Positions 24,859 through 33,804 of a stretch of 64,000 nt of DNA are shown here, in pieces (positions within the stretch are counted from its first letter, which is position 1; each line of letters starts with the position of its first letter). The stretch covers positions 124,001 through 188,000 of the forward strand of contig CAIKMJ010000022.1 in the NCBI GenBank assembly GCA_903828455.1, written 5' to 3'. A program made the position numbers and the translations under genes. Below the pieces are notes generated by a model. It worked only from the letters and a program-made list of their open reading frames with translations, had not been told where the DNA came from and made no database searches. The DNA is from an uncultured Acidobacteriia bacterium (GTDB lineage: Bacteria > Acidobacteriota > Terriglobia > Bryobacterales > Bryobacteraceae).

Positions 24859-27800
24859 TTGCCCGAACGCATCAACAAATTTCAGCCGGACCGCACGGTC
24901 TACCTGCGCGGCTTCAACTCTTTTGCCGCCGCCGCTTCCGTACATTCCGCCTCGCCCAACGGCTTCACCGTCAGCGGAACCTTTCGCGATCCGGCCGATT
25001 TTGCTGCTGCCGTGCTTTACGACGCCGACAACTACTACGAACATCCGTTGATCCGGTATCTCCCCGATTTCAACCTCGCCGGACTCACGCTCAGCTTCAA
25101 CCTCAACTACTCGGCCGGCCTGCAGCCCATCGATTCGCCGAAATACAACTGGATCGACTGGGCCACGCTGGACTGCATCCGCGAAGACGGCACCACCGCG
25201 CAGATCCGCCTCTGGGACCACGCCACGCTCTCCGGCAATTCTTTCCCCGCGGCCTCGGCGTCGTTCCACGTCGTCAACGGCGGCGTGCAGCCGGGCGATC
25301 AGGTCAGCGTCTGGTATCAGGACCTGGCCTTCGCGTACACGGTTCCCGGCGGCCGGGGCAGCTCGGCCGCCTACTTCTGGCAGGATGCGGGGACCACGGC
25401 GAGCATATCGGTCGGTTCGGCCACCTATACCTACGCCGTCACCACAACGGGTGGCGAGGATGGCGCAACCATCGCTGCTGGCGTCGCCGCGGCCGCGGCT
25501 GGCGACCCGCAGGTCTCTTTCACCGCGACGGGCAGCTCCGTCAGTTTCGCGCCGAAGGTCAACACGGGCGACACCGTCAACGTCTCCGGCTACAACCTGT
25601 GGCTGGTAACCGATGCGCCGGAGCAATTCATTGCCGCCGATCTCGCCGCCCAGATCAACGGCGCCAACTGGATCGCAGCGAACACTCCGCACGGGTTGCT
25701 GGCCTCGGCCACCGGAGCGCAGGTCGCCGTTACCGCCGCCCGCTACGGCACAGTCAACGTCAGCGGGACCGCTGTCAGCTGGGTTTCGGGAACTCGTTTT
25801 ACCGGAATTACCCCCGGTTCCTCGTTCCGGATCGGCGGGGCAGAGTACACCGTCGCTTCGGTGAGTTCGCCGACCTCATTAACCCTGACGGCGTCCGCGC
25901 CTTCTGTGACGGGCGCCGCCTATCTCGCACCGCGCGGCGGCTACGACGGCAACATGATCCGCCTGTACACGCTCGCGGCCACGTCCACGCTCACGCTCGA
26001 CCAGTCGGCAATTCAGCTCACCGGCGGCAGCTCCGCCGTCTCCTGGAACTGCACGCTCGACTTCACCGCGCTCGGCATCGATCGGCTTCGCCAGTGCTGG
26101 CTCACTTTCGCGCCGGCGCTGACCTACGCCGCTGCCTTTACGCCGGTGGAGTGGCAGGCCACTTTTTCGAACTGGCAACTTACGGGGGATGGCTCGGTCG
26201 CCGCGCTGCAGGTCGCCGGGCCCGGCAGCGTCCGCATCGAACAAAACGATTCGGCCTGCACATACACCGGCTCCTGGAGCGAGGAATCCGGCTTCTACTC
26301 GCAATATTTTGCCAGAGCCACCAGCGACTCGGCCGCGACGCTCACCGTTTCGTATGCGTGCCAGTTCACCCACAATCTCTACATCGGGACGTCGCTCTAC
26401 ACCGACCGCGCCGTTGCCGGTGTCAGCCTCGATGGCGACGCCGTCACGTCGCTCAACTGCGTTCTCAACACGAGCAGCGCCGTCGTCACCCGCAGACTGC
26501 TTCGCTCCGGCGTTGCGCCCGGCCGCCATACCGTGACGTTTACGATCCAGCACGCCGGCGTCTTCTATTTCGACTTTCTCGAAGCCGCGGTGCTCTCCGA
26601 CGTTCCCGACGCCCTCAATCCGCGCACCAATATTTCACCGGCGCTCGACTTCGACACCAACCACAGCTACCAGCTCACGCCGGCCCGAATCCACTGGATC
26701 TTCGAGAAGCTGGGCTACGCGGGGCCGATGAACGAATACCTCGGTGTCTTCTGGTGGAACGAACGGGTCGCGAGCGGGCGCTCTCTTTCACAGGCGCAGG
26801 TCTCATTTTCGGGAACGTTCGCGGCCGGCGATTCCATCGTCCTGACGCTCAACGGCGCCACACTGCGTAAGTCGGTCCTTGCGGGCGACACGCTGCAGAC
26901 CATTGCCAGCCACTTTGCCGGCTACATCAACGGCGCATTTGTGGGAGCATGGGCGTCGGCCTCCGGAGCCGTTCTCACCATCAACTCGCGCTCGGCCGGG
27001 CCCGACTGGGATCTCTCCGTGGCTGTAAGCAAGACTTCCGAAGCCGGCGTCGCAACCGTTTCGCAGGAGCCGCAGCCCGGCACCGCGCCCGCGTGGATCA
27101 TCGACGCGTCCGTGACTCCTCCGCTCAACCGCGCCGCCCGCGACTGGCACGCGGACTTCTACGCCGTGGCCGCGGCGCTCGGACGCACGGTCACCACGGC
27201 TTGTTCGATGGAGCTGGTCAATCCGCCCGCCGGCTTCGCCGCCCTTTTCCCCGATGCCGCGCGCACTCCGGTAGCCACCGCGACCGGTTTCGCGTCGCTG
27301 ATTTCGCAGCAGTGCGCCGTGGGGGCGTCGGCGGTGCTGGCGTTTCAAAAGCAGGTCTACCGTACTATCGCGCAGTTGCAGTCCGCCGCCGGACTCACGC
27401 CGTTCGTGCAGTACGGCGAATTTCTCTGGTGGTACGACGCAGGCCCCGGCGGCATGGCCTTTTACGACGACGAAACCAAAGCGGCGGCGCAGGCTGCTCT
27501 GGGCCGCGCGCTGCACGTCTTTACGACTCCGAACGATGACCCGTCCGTCAACGGCGGCGCAGATGCGGCATTTCTCCGCAACCGGCTGCGCGACCACGTG
27601 GCGGCGCTGATCGCCGATCTGCGGTCGGCGTACCCCGCGGCCCGGTGCGAAGTTCTCTGGCCGTATGACGTCAATTATCCGACTCCCGTCGGCAGCCCCT
27701 CGGTGGGCGGACAACTCAACCGCGCCATCAATCTGCCGGTGGAGTGGCAGTCGCCCGCAACGGCCGGCTTCGAGACGATTAAGGTGGAGGCCCTGGCATT

Positions 27801-28056
27801 CGCCGCCACGCTGCGGGACCTGAATCTTTCCCGCCAGGCCATCGGCCTGTTTCAGGGTTTCGGCTGGCCGCTCGCCGCCGTGCGCTATCTGGTTCCGGTC
27901 TTCGGAATCGCTACGCCGTGGCTGCGGGAACTCAACATGGTCCGGGCCGCCGGAATCCCGGTTGCCAACCTCTGGGCATTCGACCATATCTGTCTCTACA
28001 ACCTCGAAGTCCCGGAACGGCAGCGGCAGCGCCGGTCATGGATGAAGATCGGATGA
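24859..28056 (+). CDS. Large phage-tail-like / TIM-barrel-like protein of unknown function
   Basis: A 1065-residue protein with no signal peptide. The N-terminal 150 residues (PDRTVYLRGFNSFAAAAS, YLPDFNLAGLTLSFNL, WIDWATLDCIREDG) recall to me proteins called non-contractile tail sheath proteins in acidobacterial genomes; this is from memory and unverified. The middle has two beta-domains with repeat-like TASISVGSATYTY and AQVSFSGTFAAGDSIVLTLNG units, the latter followed by LQTIASHFAGYING, as in phage tail-associated modules. The C-terminal third (VQYGEFLWWYDAGPGG, then CEVLWPYDVNYPTP) resembles a glycosidase-like TIM barrel with a possible catalytic Glu. The start is TTG 24859, ten bases after GGAAGGAA. 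No capsid, terminase or baseplate gene lies nearby. Its stop overlaps the glnE start. Confidence 0.6.
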   Translation: MPERINKFQPDRTVYLRGFNSFAAAASVHSASPNGFTVSGTFRDPADFAAAVLYDADNYYEHPLIRYLPDFNLAGLTLSFNLNYSAGLQPIDSPKYNWIDWATLDCIREDGTTAQIRLWDHATLSGNSFPAASASFHVVNGGVQPGDQVSVWYQDLAFAYTVPGGRGSSAAYFWQDAGTTASISVGSATYTYAVTTTGGEDGATIAAGVAAAAAGDPQVSFTATGSSVSFAPKVNTGDTVNVSGYNLWLVTDAPEQFIAADLAAQINGANWIAANTPHGLLASATGAQVAVTAARYGTVNVSGTAVSWVSGTRFTGITPGSSFRIGGAEYTVASVSSPTSLTLTASAPSVTGAAYLAPRGGYDGNMIRLYTLAATSTLTLDQSAIQLTGGSSAVSWNCTLDFTALGIDRLRQCWLTFAPALTYAAAFTPVEWQATFSNWQLTGDGSVAALQVAGPGSVRIEQNDSACTYTGSWSEESGFYSQYFARATSDSAATLTVSYACQFTHNLYIGTSLYTDRAVAGVSLDGDAVTSLNCVLNTSSAVVTRRLLRSGVAPGRHTVTFTIQHAGVFYFDFLEAAVLSDVPDALNPRTNISPALDFDTNHSYQLTPARIHWIFEKLGYAGPMNEYLGVFWWNERVASGRSLSQAQVSFSGTFAAGDSIVLTLNGATLRKSVLAGDTLQTIASHFAGYINGAFVGAWASASGAVLTINSRSAGPDWDLSVAVSKTSEAGVATVSQEPQPGTAPAWIIDASVTPPLNRAARDWHADFYAVAAALGRTVTTACSMELVNPPAGFAALFPDAARTPVATATGFASLISQQCAVGASAVLAFQKQVYRTIAQLQSAAGLTPFVQYGEFLWWYDAGPGGMAFYDDETKAAAQAALGRALHVFTTPNDDPSVNGGADAAFLRNRLRDHVAALIADLRSAYPAARCEVLWPYDVNYPTPVGSPSVGGQLNRAINLPVEWQSPATAGFETIKVEALAFAATLRDLNLSRQAIGLFQGFGWPLAAVRYLVPVFGIATPWLRELNMVRAAGIPVANLWAFDHICLYNLEVPERQRQRRSWMKIG

Positions 28057-31000
28057 CAGGTTGCCCGCAAAGCGGCCCGGAACATCCGCCGGTGGAAAGA
28101 CGGGTTAACCCACGTTATCGTCCCGATCACCCTATAATCAGAGAGGTGCTGAATCTCCTCGAAGAGATCCAGTTTCGCGACCCTGTGCGAGCGCGACCGG
28201 AGCTCATCTACCTGGGAAAACTCCCTCCGCCCGCCGTTCGAACGGTGGCGGCGCTGCTGCCGTCGCTGCCGAACCCGGACGATTCCATCCACTATCTGAA
28301 CCGCCTTCTCGCCGAAGCCCCGGCCGGTGCGCGCGAGATTGCGTCCGACCCGACTGCGCTCCGCTACGCGCTGTCGATTTTTTCCTGGAGCCGCTTTCTT
28401 TCCGAAGCCGTGATCCAGTATCCGGGCTGGCTGCTGGAGATCGCCGGCGCGCGCGACCTGCACCGCGGCTTTCTTGCGGAAGATTACGAAGATCAGCTGG
28501 AGCGCGTGCTCACGCCGAACGCCGCCATTCGCGCTACCGAACTGGCCATGTTCCGCCGCAAACAGCTGCTGCGGATCGTGCTGCGCGATGCGCTTCGTTT
28601 TGCCGACCTGCCGGAGACCACCGAAGACATTTCGAACCTTGCCGACGCCATCCTGAACGTCACGTGGCGCAATGTTCGGGCCGAACTGGCGCGGGAAACC
28701 GGTGCGCCCGTGAATCCGGACGGCAGCGAGCCCGGCTTTTCCATCGTGGCGCTGGGCAAGCTGGGTGGCCGCGAACTGAACTACAGTTCCGATATCGATC
28801 TGATGTTCATCGCCGGCGGCGCCGATGCAGTCTGCCCGGGCAGCGGGCTAACGGCCAGGGAATTTTTCAAGACCGCGGCCAATCGCCTCACCGACATTCT
28901 TTCCACCTACACGGAAGGCGGCACCTGCTACCGGGTGGATCTGCGCCTTCGTCCGGATGGCCGACTGGGTGAGATCTGCCAGACCATTGAAGGCGCGAAA
29001 CACTATTACGAGACCCGTGCCCGCGACTGGGAGCTGCAGATGCTCCTCAAGGCACGCGTGGCCGCCGGAGACCGCGGCCCGGGCCGTGAAGTGCTGGATT
29101 TCGCCGAACCGCTGATTTACCGCACCACCACCGACTTCCGCACCATCGAGGCCGTTTCCGAAACGCGCGAGCGCATCCACGAAAAGCACCGCTTCGAAAA
29201 ACACCGGCGCGGCAAACCCGCGGGCGTCAACGTGAAGCTGGCGCGCGGCGGCATCCGCGACATCGAGTTTCTGGTGCAGTGCCTGCAGCGGCTGCACGGC
29301 GCGCGCGACAGCTGGGTGCGCCACGGCGGCACCCTGCTGGCTCTTTCGCGGCTGCGGGATAAAGAGCTGTTGTCGTCGCTGGAATACGCGCGGCTGGCTT
29401 CGGCTTATCAGTTTCTCCGCCACGTGGAGCACCGCCTGCAGTTCGATGAGGATCGTCAGACCCATACGCTGCCGCTCGATAAGGACGAACTGGATCTTCT
29501 GGCCCGCAAAATGCCGCTCGGTTCGCCCGTGCAGCCGAGCGCAGGGGCGCTGGAACGCGAGCTCGATCAGCATTTCGCCAGCGTTCGCGACCTCTATGAC
29601 CGCGTGATTCACTCCCGCCTTGTGCCCGCCGGGCTGCAGGAGCCGGCAGCTGTAACGGCTCCCGAACCGGCTCCCGAGCCCGTGTCACGTCACGCCGAGC
29701 AGAGCCACGCGGAGCAAAGCCACACGGAGCAGAGTCACACGGCGCAAAGTCACGCAGCCCATCCTGGCGTGAATGAGGAAGCAGCTCCGGCGGTGTCCGA
29801 TGCCGCGCGTCAGGTGGAAATTGTGCGGCCCGAGCGTGCCGAGTTTCCTTCCGCCAATCTGCGCCGCTATCTCGATCGTCGTGCACCTAACTTCTCCCAC
29901 CTGCTTACGAGTGGCATCATCGAGCGCAGCCAGGAGAGCTTTGAGGCGTTTCTCGAAAAAATCGTGGCCGCGCCCGGCTGGCTGAACGCGCTCGAAGCGG
30001 AGCCCGAACTGGCCCGCTGCACGGCCGACGTCTTTGAACACAGCCAGTATTTTGCCGATCAGCTGACGCGCCACGTCGACCTGCTGGCCGAAGTCCGCGC
30101 CGCCTGCGGGCAGAAGCAGGGCCGCTACGGCTTCCATGCGCCGCGCGATCCCGACGGCCTCCGCCGCTTCTTCCGCGAGCAGATGGTGCGGATTCAGAGC
30201 GACAGCGTCTACCACCGGGTACCCGTATTCCGCACGCTGGAGCGCACCTCAGAGCTGGCCGAGTCCGTTATCGCCGCCGCTTACGAGATCGCCATTCAGG
30301 AGGCCTGTTACGCGCGGCAGGCGGAGTCTCCTTCGTGGGTGCCCGCCGGCCAGATGATGGTAATCGCGCTGGGCCGCCTCGGCATGATGGAGTTCGATCT
30401 TGCGTCGGATGCCGACCTCGTGTTCGTGATTCCGGATTCGGAAGCGCCGGAAACGCAGTTTTGGACCAGCGTGGCCGAGTACATGATCAGCGTGATCGGC
30501 GCGTACACCGGCGACGGCGTCGTCTTCACCATCGACACCCGCCTGCGCCCCAACGGCCGCGAAGGCGAACTGGTACAGACCGAGAGCGCCTACAAGGAAT
30601 ATTTCACCAGCCATGCCGAAGCGTGGGAAGGCATTTCCTACATGAAGGCGCGCGGTGTGGCCGGCGATCTGCAGCGGGCTACTGTCTTCCTCGACGAACT
30701 GCAGCAGCTCGACTGGCGGCGTTACGGACAAAACGGCCGTTCGCGCGCCGAACTGGCGCAGATGCGCGCGAAGCTGGAGCGCGAACAGGGCTCCCGCAAT
30801 CCCCTCAAGGCCGGAATCGGCGGCTTCTACGATATCGATTTCGCGCTGATGTATCTGCGCCTGAAGGCCGCCGGCTTCTTTTTCAAAGTTCTCAACACAC
30901 CGGAACGCATCGACATCATCGAAAAGATGGGGCATATTGAGCGGGACGACGCCGCCTTCCTGCGCGACGCCGCTACCTTCTACCGCGCCGTCGATCACGG

Positions 31001-31202
31001 TCTTCGCGTCGTGACAGGCCATGCCGAGGGCAACCTGCCGACTAATCGCGCGCAACTGGCCATTCTGACCGATCTGGTGCATCGCTGGACGCCGGAGAAT
31101 CTGCATGACGCCCCGCTCGAAGCGGTGGCGCGCCGCATCCGCAAGCAGACCCGGGCGTTTTTCGAGTCGCTTTTCGGCAGCGCGCCGGGCAGGACGCTGT
31201 AA
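28053..31202 (+). CDS. glnE: Bifunctional glutamine synthetase adenylyltransferase/deadenylase
   Basis: A 1049-residue GlnE, which adenylylates and deadenylylates glutamine synthetase in response to PII/nitrogen status. Two nucleotidyltransferase halves are present. The N-terminal one has GKLGGRELNYSSDIDLMF with D247 and D249; the C-terminal one has GRLGMMEFDLASDADLVF with D786 and D788, somewhat degenerate in the glycine-rich part. Each is followed by its helical domain (LARGGIRDIEFLVQCLQ and GIGGFYDIDFALMYLRL). ATG 28053 overlaps the preceding TGA (ATGA). The frame is open further upstream but without GlnE sequence. The linker between halves contains a low-complexity pentapeptide repeat (residues 547-567), not usual in the family. 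No PII or glnA gene is in the window. Confidence 0.93.
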   Translation: MTGCPQSGPEHPPVERRVNPRYRPDHPIIREVLNLLEEIQFRDPVRARPELIYLGKLPPPAVRTVAALLPSLPNPDDSIHYLNRLLAEAPAGAREIASDPTALRYALSIFSWSRFLSEAVIQYPGWLLEIAGARDLHRGFLAEDYEDQLERVLTPNAAIRATELAMFRRKQLLRIVLRDALRFADLPETTEDISNLADAILNVTWRNVRAELARETGAPVNPDGSEPGFSIVALGKLGGRELNYSSDIDLMFIAGGADAVCPGSGLTAREFFKTAANRLTDILSTYTEGGTCYRVDLRLRPDGRLGEICQTIEGAKHYYETRARDWELQMLLKARVAAGDRGPGREVLDFAEPLIYRTTTDFRTIEAVSETRERIHEKHRFEKHRRGKPAGVNVKLARGGIRDIEFLVQCLQRLHGARDSWVRHGGTLLALSRLRDKELLSSLEYARLASAYQFLRHVEHRLQFDEDRQTHTLPLDKDELDLLARKMPLGSPVQPSAGALERELDQHFASVRDLYDRVIHSRLVPAGLQEPAAVTAPEPAPEPVSRHAEQSHAEQSHTEQSHTAQSHAAHPGVNEEAAPAVSDAARQVEIVRPERAEFPSANLRRYLDRRAPNFSHLLTSGIIERSQESFEAFLEKIVAAPGWLNALEAEPELARCTADVFEHSQYFADQLTRHVDLLAEVRAACGQKQGRYGFHAPRDPDGLRRFFREQMVRIQSDSVYHRVPVFRTLERTSELAESVIAAAYEIAIQEACYARQAESPSWVPAGQMMVIALGRLGMMEFDLASDADLVFVIPDSEAPETQFWTSVAEYMISVIGAYTGDGVVFTIDTRLRPNGREGELVQTESAYKEYFTSHAEAWEGISYMKARGVAGDLQRATVFLDELQQLDWRRYGQNGRSRAELAQMRAKLEREQGSRNPLKAGIGGFYDIDFALMYLRLKAAGFFFKVLNTPERIDIIEKMGHIERDDAAFLRDAATFYRAVDHGLRVVTGHAEGNLPTNRAQLAILTDLVHRWTPENLHDAPLEAVARRIRKQTRAFFESLFGSAPGRTL
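29691..29753 (+). repeat. 15-bp tandem repeat encoding HAEQS-type pentapeptides inside glnE
   Basis: Four 15-base units (29691-29750) plus a final CAC encode HAEQS, HAEQS, HTEQS, HTAQS, H. Copies differ at third codon positions and at a few first positions. The repeat is in frame and lies in the linker between the two catalytic halves of GlnE, after a Pro/Ala-rich stretch (APEPAPEPV). Confidence 0.95.
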
Positions 31203-31281
31203 ATAAAACACTCCGAATAATGCGGATTCGGCGTATGTTTCCCGCGCACCCGCCCCAGGCACGATAAAATAGCCCTTACGC

Positions 31282-31947
31282 ATGGTTCGCGACGGAATTT
31301 ATTACGCGCTCGGTTTCACGGTCGGCGCCGCGGTGGTTGCCTGGGTGGCAGGCCCGTGGACGGCGCTGCCGCTGTTCATCCTCGGCGCGTTCTGCGCCTG
31401 GTTCTTTCGCGATCCGGACCGCCTGATCCCGGCGGGCCCGGTAGCCGTTTCGCCCGCCGACGGCCGCGTGGTCGCGGTAGCCCCGGAACCCGGCGGCGTC
31501 ACGCGGGTCAGCATCTTTCTCAATATCTTCGATGTCCATGTGAACCGCTCGCCGATTTCCGGCGTCATCACGGACGTGACCTACAAGCGAGGGAAGTTCC
31601 TGGTCGCCAGCCTCCCCGCTGCCTCCACGGAAAATGAAATGAACGTCATCACGGTGCAGGCAAAGGATGGCACGAAGGTCACGTTCAGCCAGATCGCGGG
31701 CCTGATTGCGCGCCGGATCGTCTGCACCAAGAAGGTCGGCGATGTGGTGGATGCGGGCGAGCGCGTCGGGCTCATCAAGTTCGGGTCGCGCGTCGACGTG
31801 CTGTTCGGTCCGGAGTGGCGAATCGAGGTCGGCCCCGGCAACCGCGTGGTCGCCGGCACCACGGTTCTGGCCCGCCGAGGTGGTGAAGTGGAATTGCCGA
31901 TGACTCTCGTCGCAGGTATAAAGGAGCCCGCCCTTTGTCAGACGTAA
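31282..31947 (+). CDS. psd: Phosphatidylserine decarboxylase, short (archaeal-type)
   Basis: A 221-residue proenzyme that decarboxylates phosphatidylserine to phosphatidylethanolamine at the inner membrane. Two N-terminal hydrophobic segments are followed by WFFRDPDR, SPADGRVV, NIFDVHVNRSP and the self-cleavage site FGS (G168-S169 in IKFGSRVD), where the pyruvoyl group forms. This short form lacks the extra N-terminal region of E. coli Psd. The start is ATG 31282. A TAAAAT box at 31265-31270 lies only 11 bp upstream, so the 5' leader would be very short. It overlaps pssA, making a phosphatidylethanolamine pathway pair. Confidence 0.94.
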   Translation: MVRDGIYYALGFTVGAAVVAWVAGPWTALPLFILGAFCAWFFRDPDRLIPAGPVAVSPADGRVVAVAPEPGGVTRVSIFLNIFDVHVNRSPISGVITDVTYKRGKFLVASLPAASTENEMNVITVQAKDGTKVTFSQIAGLIARRIVCTKKVGDVVDAGERVGLIKFGSRVDVLFGPEWRIEVGPGNRVVAGTTVLARRGGEVELPMTLVAGIKEPALCQT

Positions 31948-32810
31948 AGCCGGATGATACGCGGAAACGTCCGCCGCGCGCCGCCTATGCGCTGCCCACG
32001 CTGTTTACCGCGGGCAATATTTTTCTCGGATACCTTTCGATCGTTCGTTCCATTGCCGCGGTGACGGCCTACCCGTCGAACCAGGCGCTGGCGGCGCAGA
32101 ATTTTGAAGTGGCCGCGAAGACCATCGGGCTGGCCGTGGTGCTGGACGGCCTCGATGGCCGCATCGCCCGCATGACGAACACCACCAGCGATTTCGGCCG
32201 CGAACTGGATTCGCTGGCCGACGTGATCAGCTTCGGCATCGCGCCGGCGATTCTGGCGTATACCTGGGGCGTGCAGTTCGTGACCGGCTCGTTCGGCCCG
32301 GCGACGCTCGACCAGTTGCAGCGCGCCGGCACGCTGATCGCGTTTCTGTTTCTGGCCTGCGGCGCCGCGCGCCTCGCGCGCTTCAACGTGCAGAAGAACC
32401 CCCAGCCGAGAAATCCGGGGCGGCCGGACCGCAAGTATTTCGTCGGCCTCGCGATTCCGGCGGCAGCGGGTTTGCCGGCGGCGATCGTCTATGCCATGGA
32501 AGGCTATCCGCTGACCGGTTTTGTGCCCGCGGTGTTGTGGCTCGGCCTGCTGTCGCTCCTGTCATTCCTGATGGTGAGCACGTGGCGGTACTCCAGCTTC
32601 AAGGAGCTGAATCTGTTGCGTCCGCGTTCGCCGATCATGCTGGTCGCCATGTGCGCGGTGATCTACGCGATCTGGAACTGGTCGCAGACGGTCCTGCTGG
32701 TCGTGGCCGGAATCTACGTGGCCAGCGGCATCGCGACCCGGCTGGGCGGCCTCGCCCGCCGCTATTTCCGCCACACCCCGCGGCCGGACCCGGAGGCGCA
32801 GGTTGGCTGA
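31935..32810 (+). CDS. pssA: CDP-diacylglycerol-serine O-phosphatidyltransferase
   Basis: A 291-residue integral membrane enzyme making phosphatidylserine from CDP-diacylglycerol and serine, the step before Psd. The CDP-alcohol phosphatidyltransferase motif D-G-x2-A-R-x8-G-x3-D-x3-D runs from D74 to D96 (DGRIARM ... DFGRELDSLAD). Five or more helices follow. The start is TTG 31935-31937, which has AAGGAG eight bases upstream and lies inside the 3' end of psd, giving a 13-bp overlap. Its own end overlaps the next gene by 8 bp. Confidence 0.94.
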   Translation: MSDVKPDDTRKRPPRAAYALPTLFTAGNIFLGYLSIVRSIAAVTAYPSNQALAAQNFEVAAKTIGLAVVLDGLDGRIARMTNTTSDFGRELDSLADVISFGIAPAILAYTWGVQFVTGSFGPATLDQLQRAGTLIAFLFLACGAARLARFNVQKNPQPRNPGRPDRKYFVGLAIPAAAGLPAAIVYAMEGYPLTGFVPAVLWLGLLSLLSFLMVSTWRYSSFKELNLLRPRSPIMLVAMCAVIYAIWNWSQTVLLVVAGIYVASGIATRLGGLARRYFRHTPRPDPEAQVG

Positions 32811-33804
32811 CACGATTTCACTGATTGGCGGCGAAACGCTGATGGGCCGCGAGGTCCGCGACGTCTTCGGCGAAACTTCCCTCGGCTCGCACCTGCGCCT
32901 TGTGGCGGCGGACGAAGAAGAGACCGGCACCCTGACCAGCATCGCGGGCGAGGCTGCTTTCCTCGCCAAACTTGCGCCGGACGCCGTGGAAGATGCGGCG
33001 GTCGTAATTCTGGCGGGCACGGCCGAGTCCTCGCGCGCGGCTGTGGACGCGGGCCCGTCCGGCGTCATCATCGATCTGACCGGAACGCTCGAAGACGATC
33101 CCGAAGCCCGCGTGCGCGCGCCGCTGGCGGAGGATCCGGATCAGGCGGTCGACCACACCGGTCCCCAGGTGGTTGCGCATCCGGCGGCGATTGCCGTGGC
33201 GTGCATTCTGCGGAAGCTGCAGCGGACGTGGCCGGTGCAGCGGGCGATTGTCGAAATCTTCCAGCCGGCCAGTGAACAGGGCCGCGACGCTATTGAAGAA
33301 TTGCAGCAGCAGACGGTCAATCTGCTCTCCTTCGCGCCGCTGCCGAAGAAGATTTTCGATGCGCAGGCCGCCTACGCCATGCTGGCGGAATTCGGCCCCG
33401 AAGCGCGCACGAAGCTGAGCGAAGTGGAAGAGCGGATCGAGCGCCACCTCGCAACGCTGCTCGGCGGAAGCAGTCTGGAAGCGGATGAGGCGGTACCCAT
33501 GCCGTCCATGCGCCTGATCCACGCGCCGGTTTTCCACGGCTACAGCTTTTCGTTCTGGGTGGAGTTTGAAGACGCGCCCTCGGCCGCCGATATTGAAGAC
33601 GTTTTCCGTGACTCGCCCTTCGACCTGCGCTCCGCTGAACTGGAACCGCCGAACAACGTCGGCGTGGCCGGGCTGAGTGGCATTTCCGTGGGCGCCATTT
33701 CGTCGGACCGGAACAACGGCAACGCCGTGTGGATCTGGGCCGCAATCGATAACCTCCGTCTGGTGGCCGAAAACGCCGCCGCCATTGCGCAGGAGGTGCT
33801 GTGA
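32803..33804 (+). CDS. Aspartate-semialdehyde dehydrogenase homologue lacking the catalytic residues
   Basis: A 333-residue protein with the Asd/USG-1 fold. The N-terminal SLIGGETLMGREVRDVF corresponds to the NADP-binding glycine loop, and the C-terminal dimerisation domain is complete (NNVGVAGLSGISVGAI). In true Asd the nucleophile sits in an NPNCST-type loop; here that position reads HPAAIA (126-131) with no Cys. The GHS motif with the catalytic His has become GYS (in APVFHGYSFSFW). It should therefore not act as a dehydrogenase and may be a structural or regulatory pseudoenzyme. The start is TTG 32803 with GGAGG 6 nt before it. It overlaps pssA and lptE. Confidence 0.8.
   Translation: MADTISLIGGETLMGREVRDVFGETSLGSHLRLVAADEEETGTLTSIAGEAAFLAKLAPDAVEDAAVVILAGTAESSRAAVDAGPSGVIIDLTGTLEDDPEARVRAPLAEDPDQAVDHTGPQVVAHPAAIAVACILRKLQRTWPVQRAIVEIFQPASEQGRDAIEELQQQTVNLLSFAPLPKKIFDAQAAYAMLAEFGPEARTKLSEVEERIERHLATLLGGSSLEADEAVPMPSMRLIHAPVFHGYSFSFWVEFEDAPSAADIEDVFRDSPFDLRSAELEPPNNVGVAGLSGISVGAISSDRNNGNAVWIWAAIDNLRLVAENAAAIAQEVL

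Noticed and set aside
29691-29753. Possible CRISPR-like or intergenic repeat
   Set aside because: The units are directly adjacent with no spacers and are in frame inside glnE.
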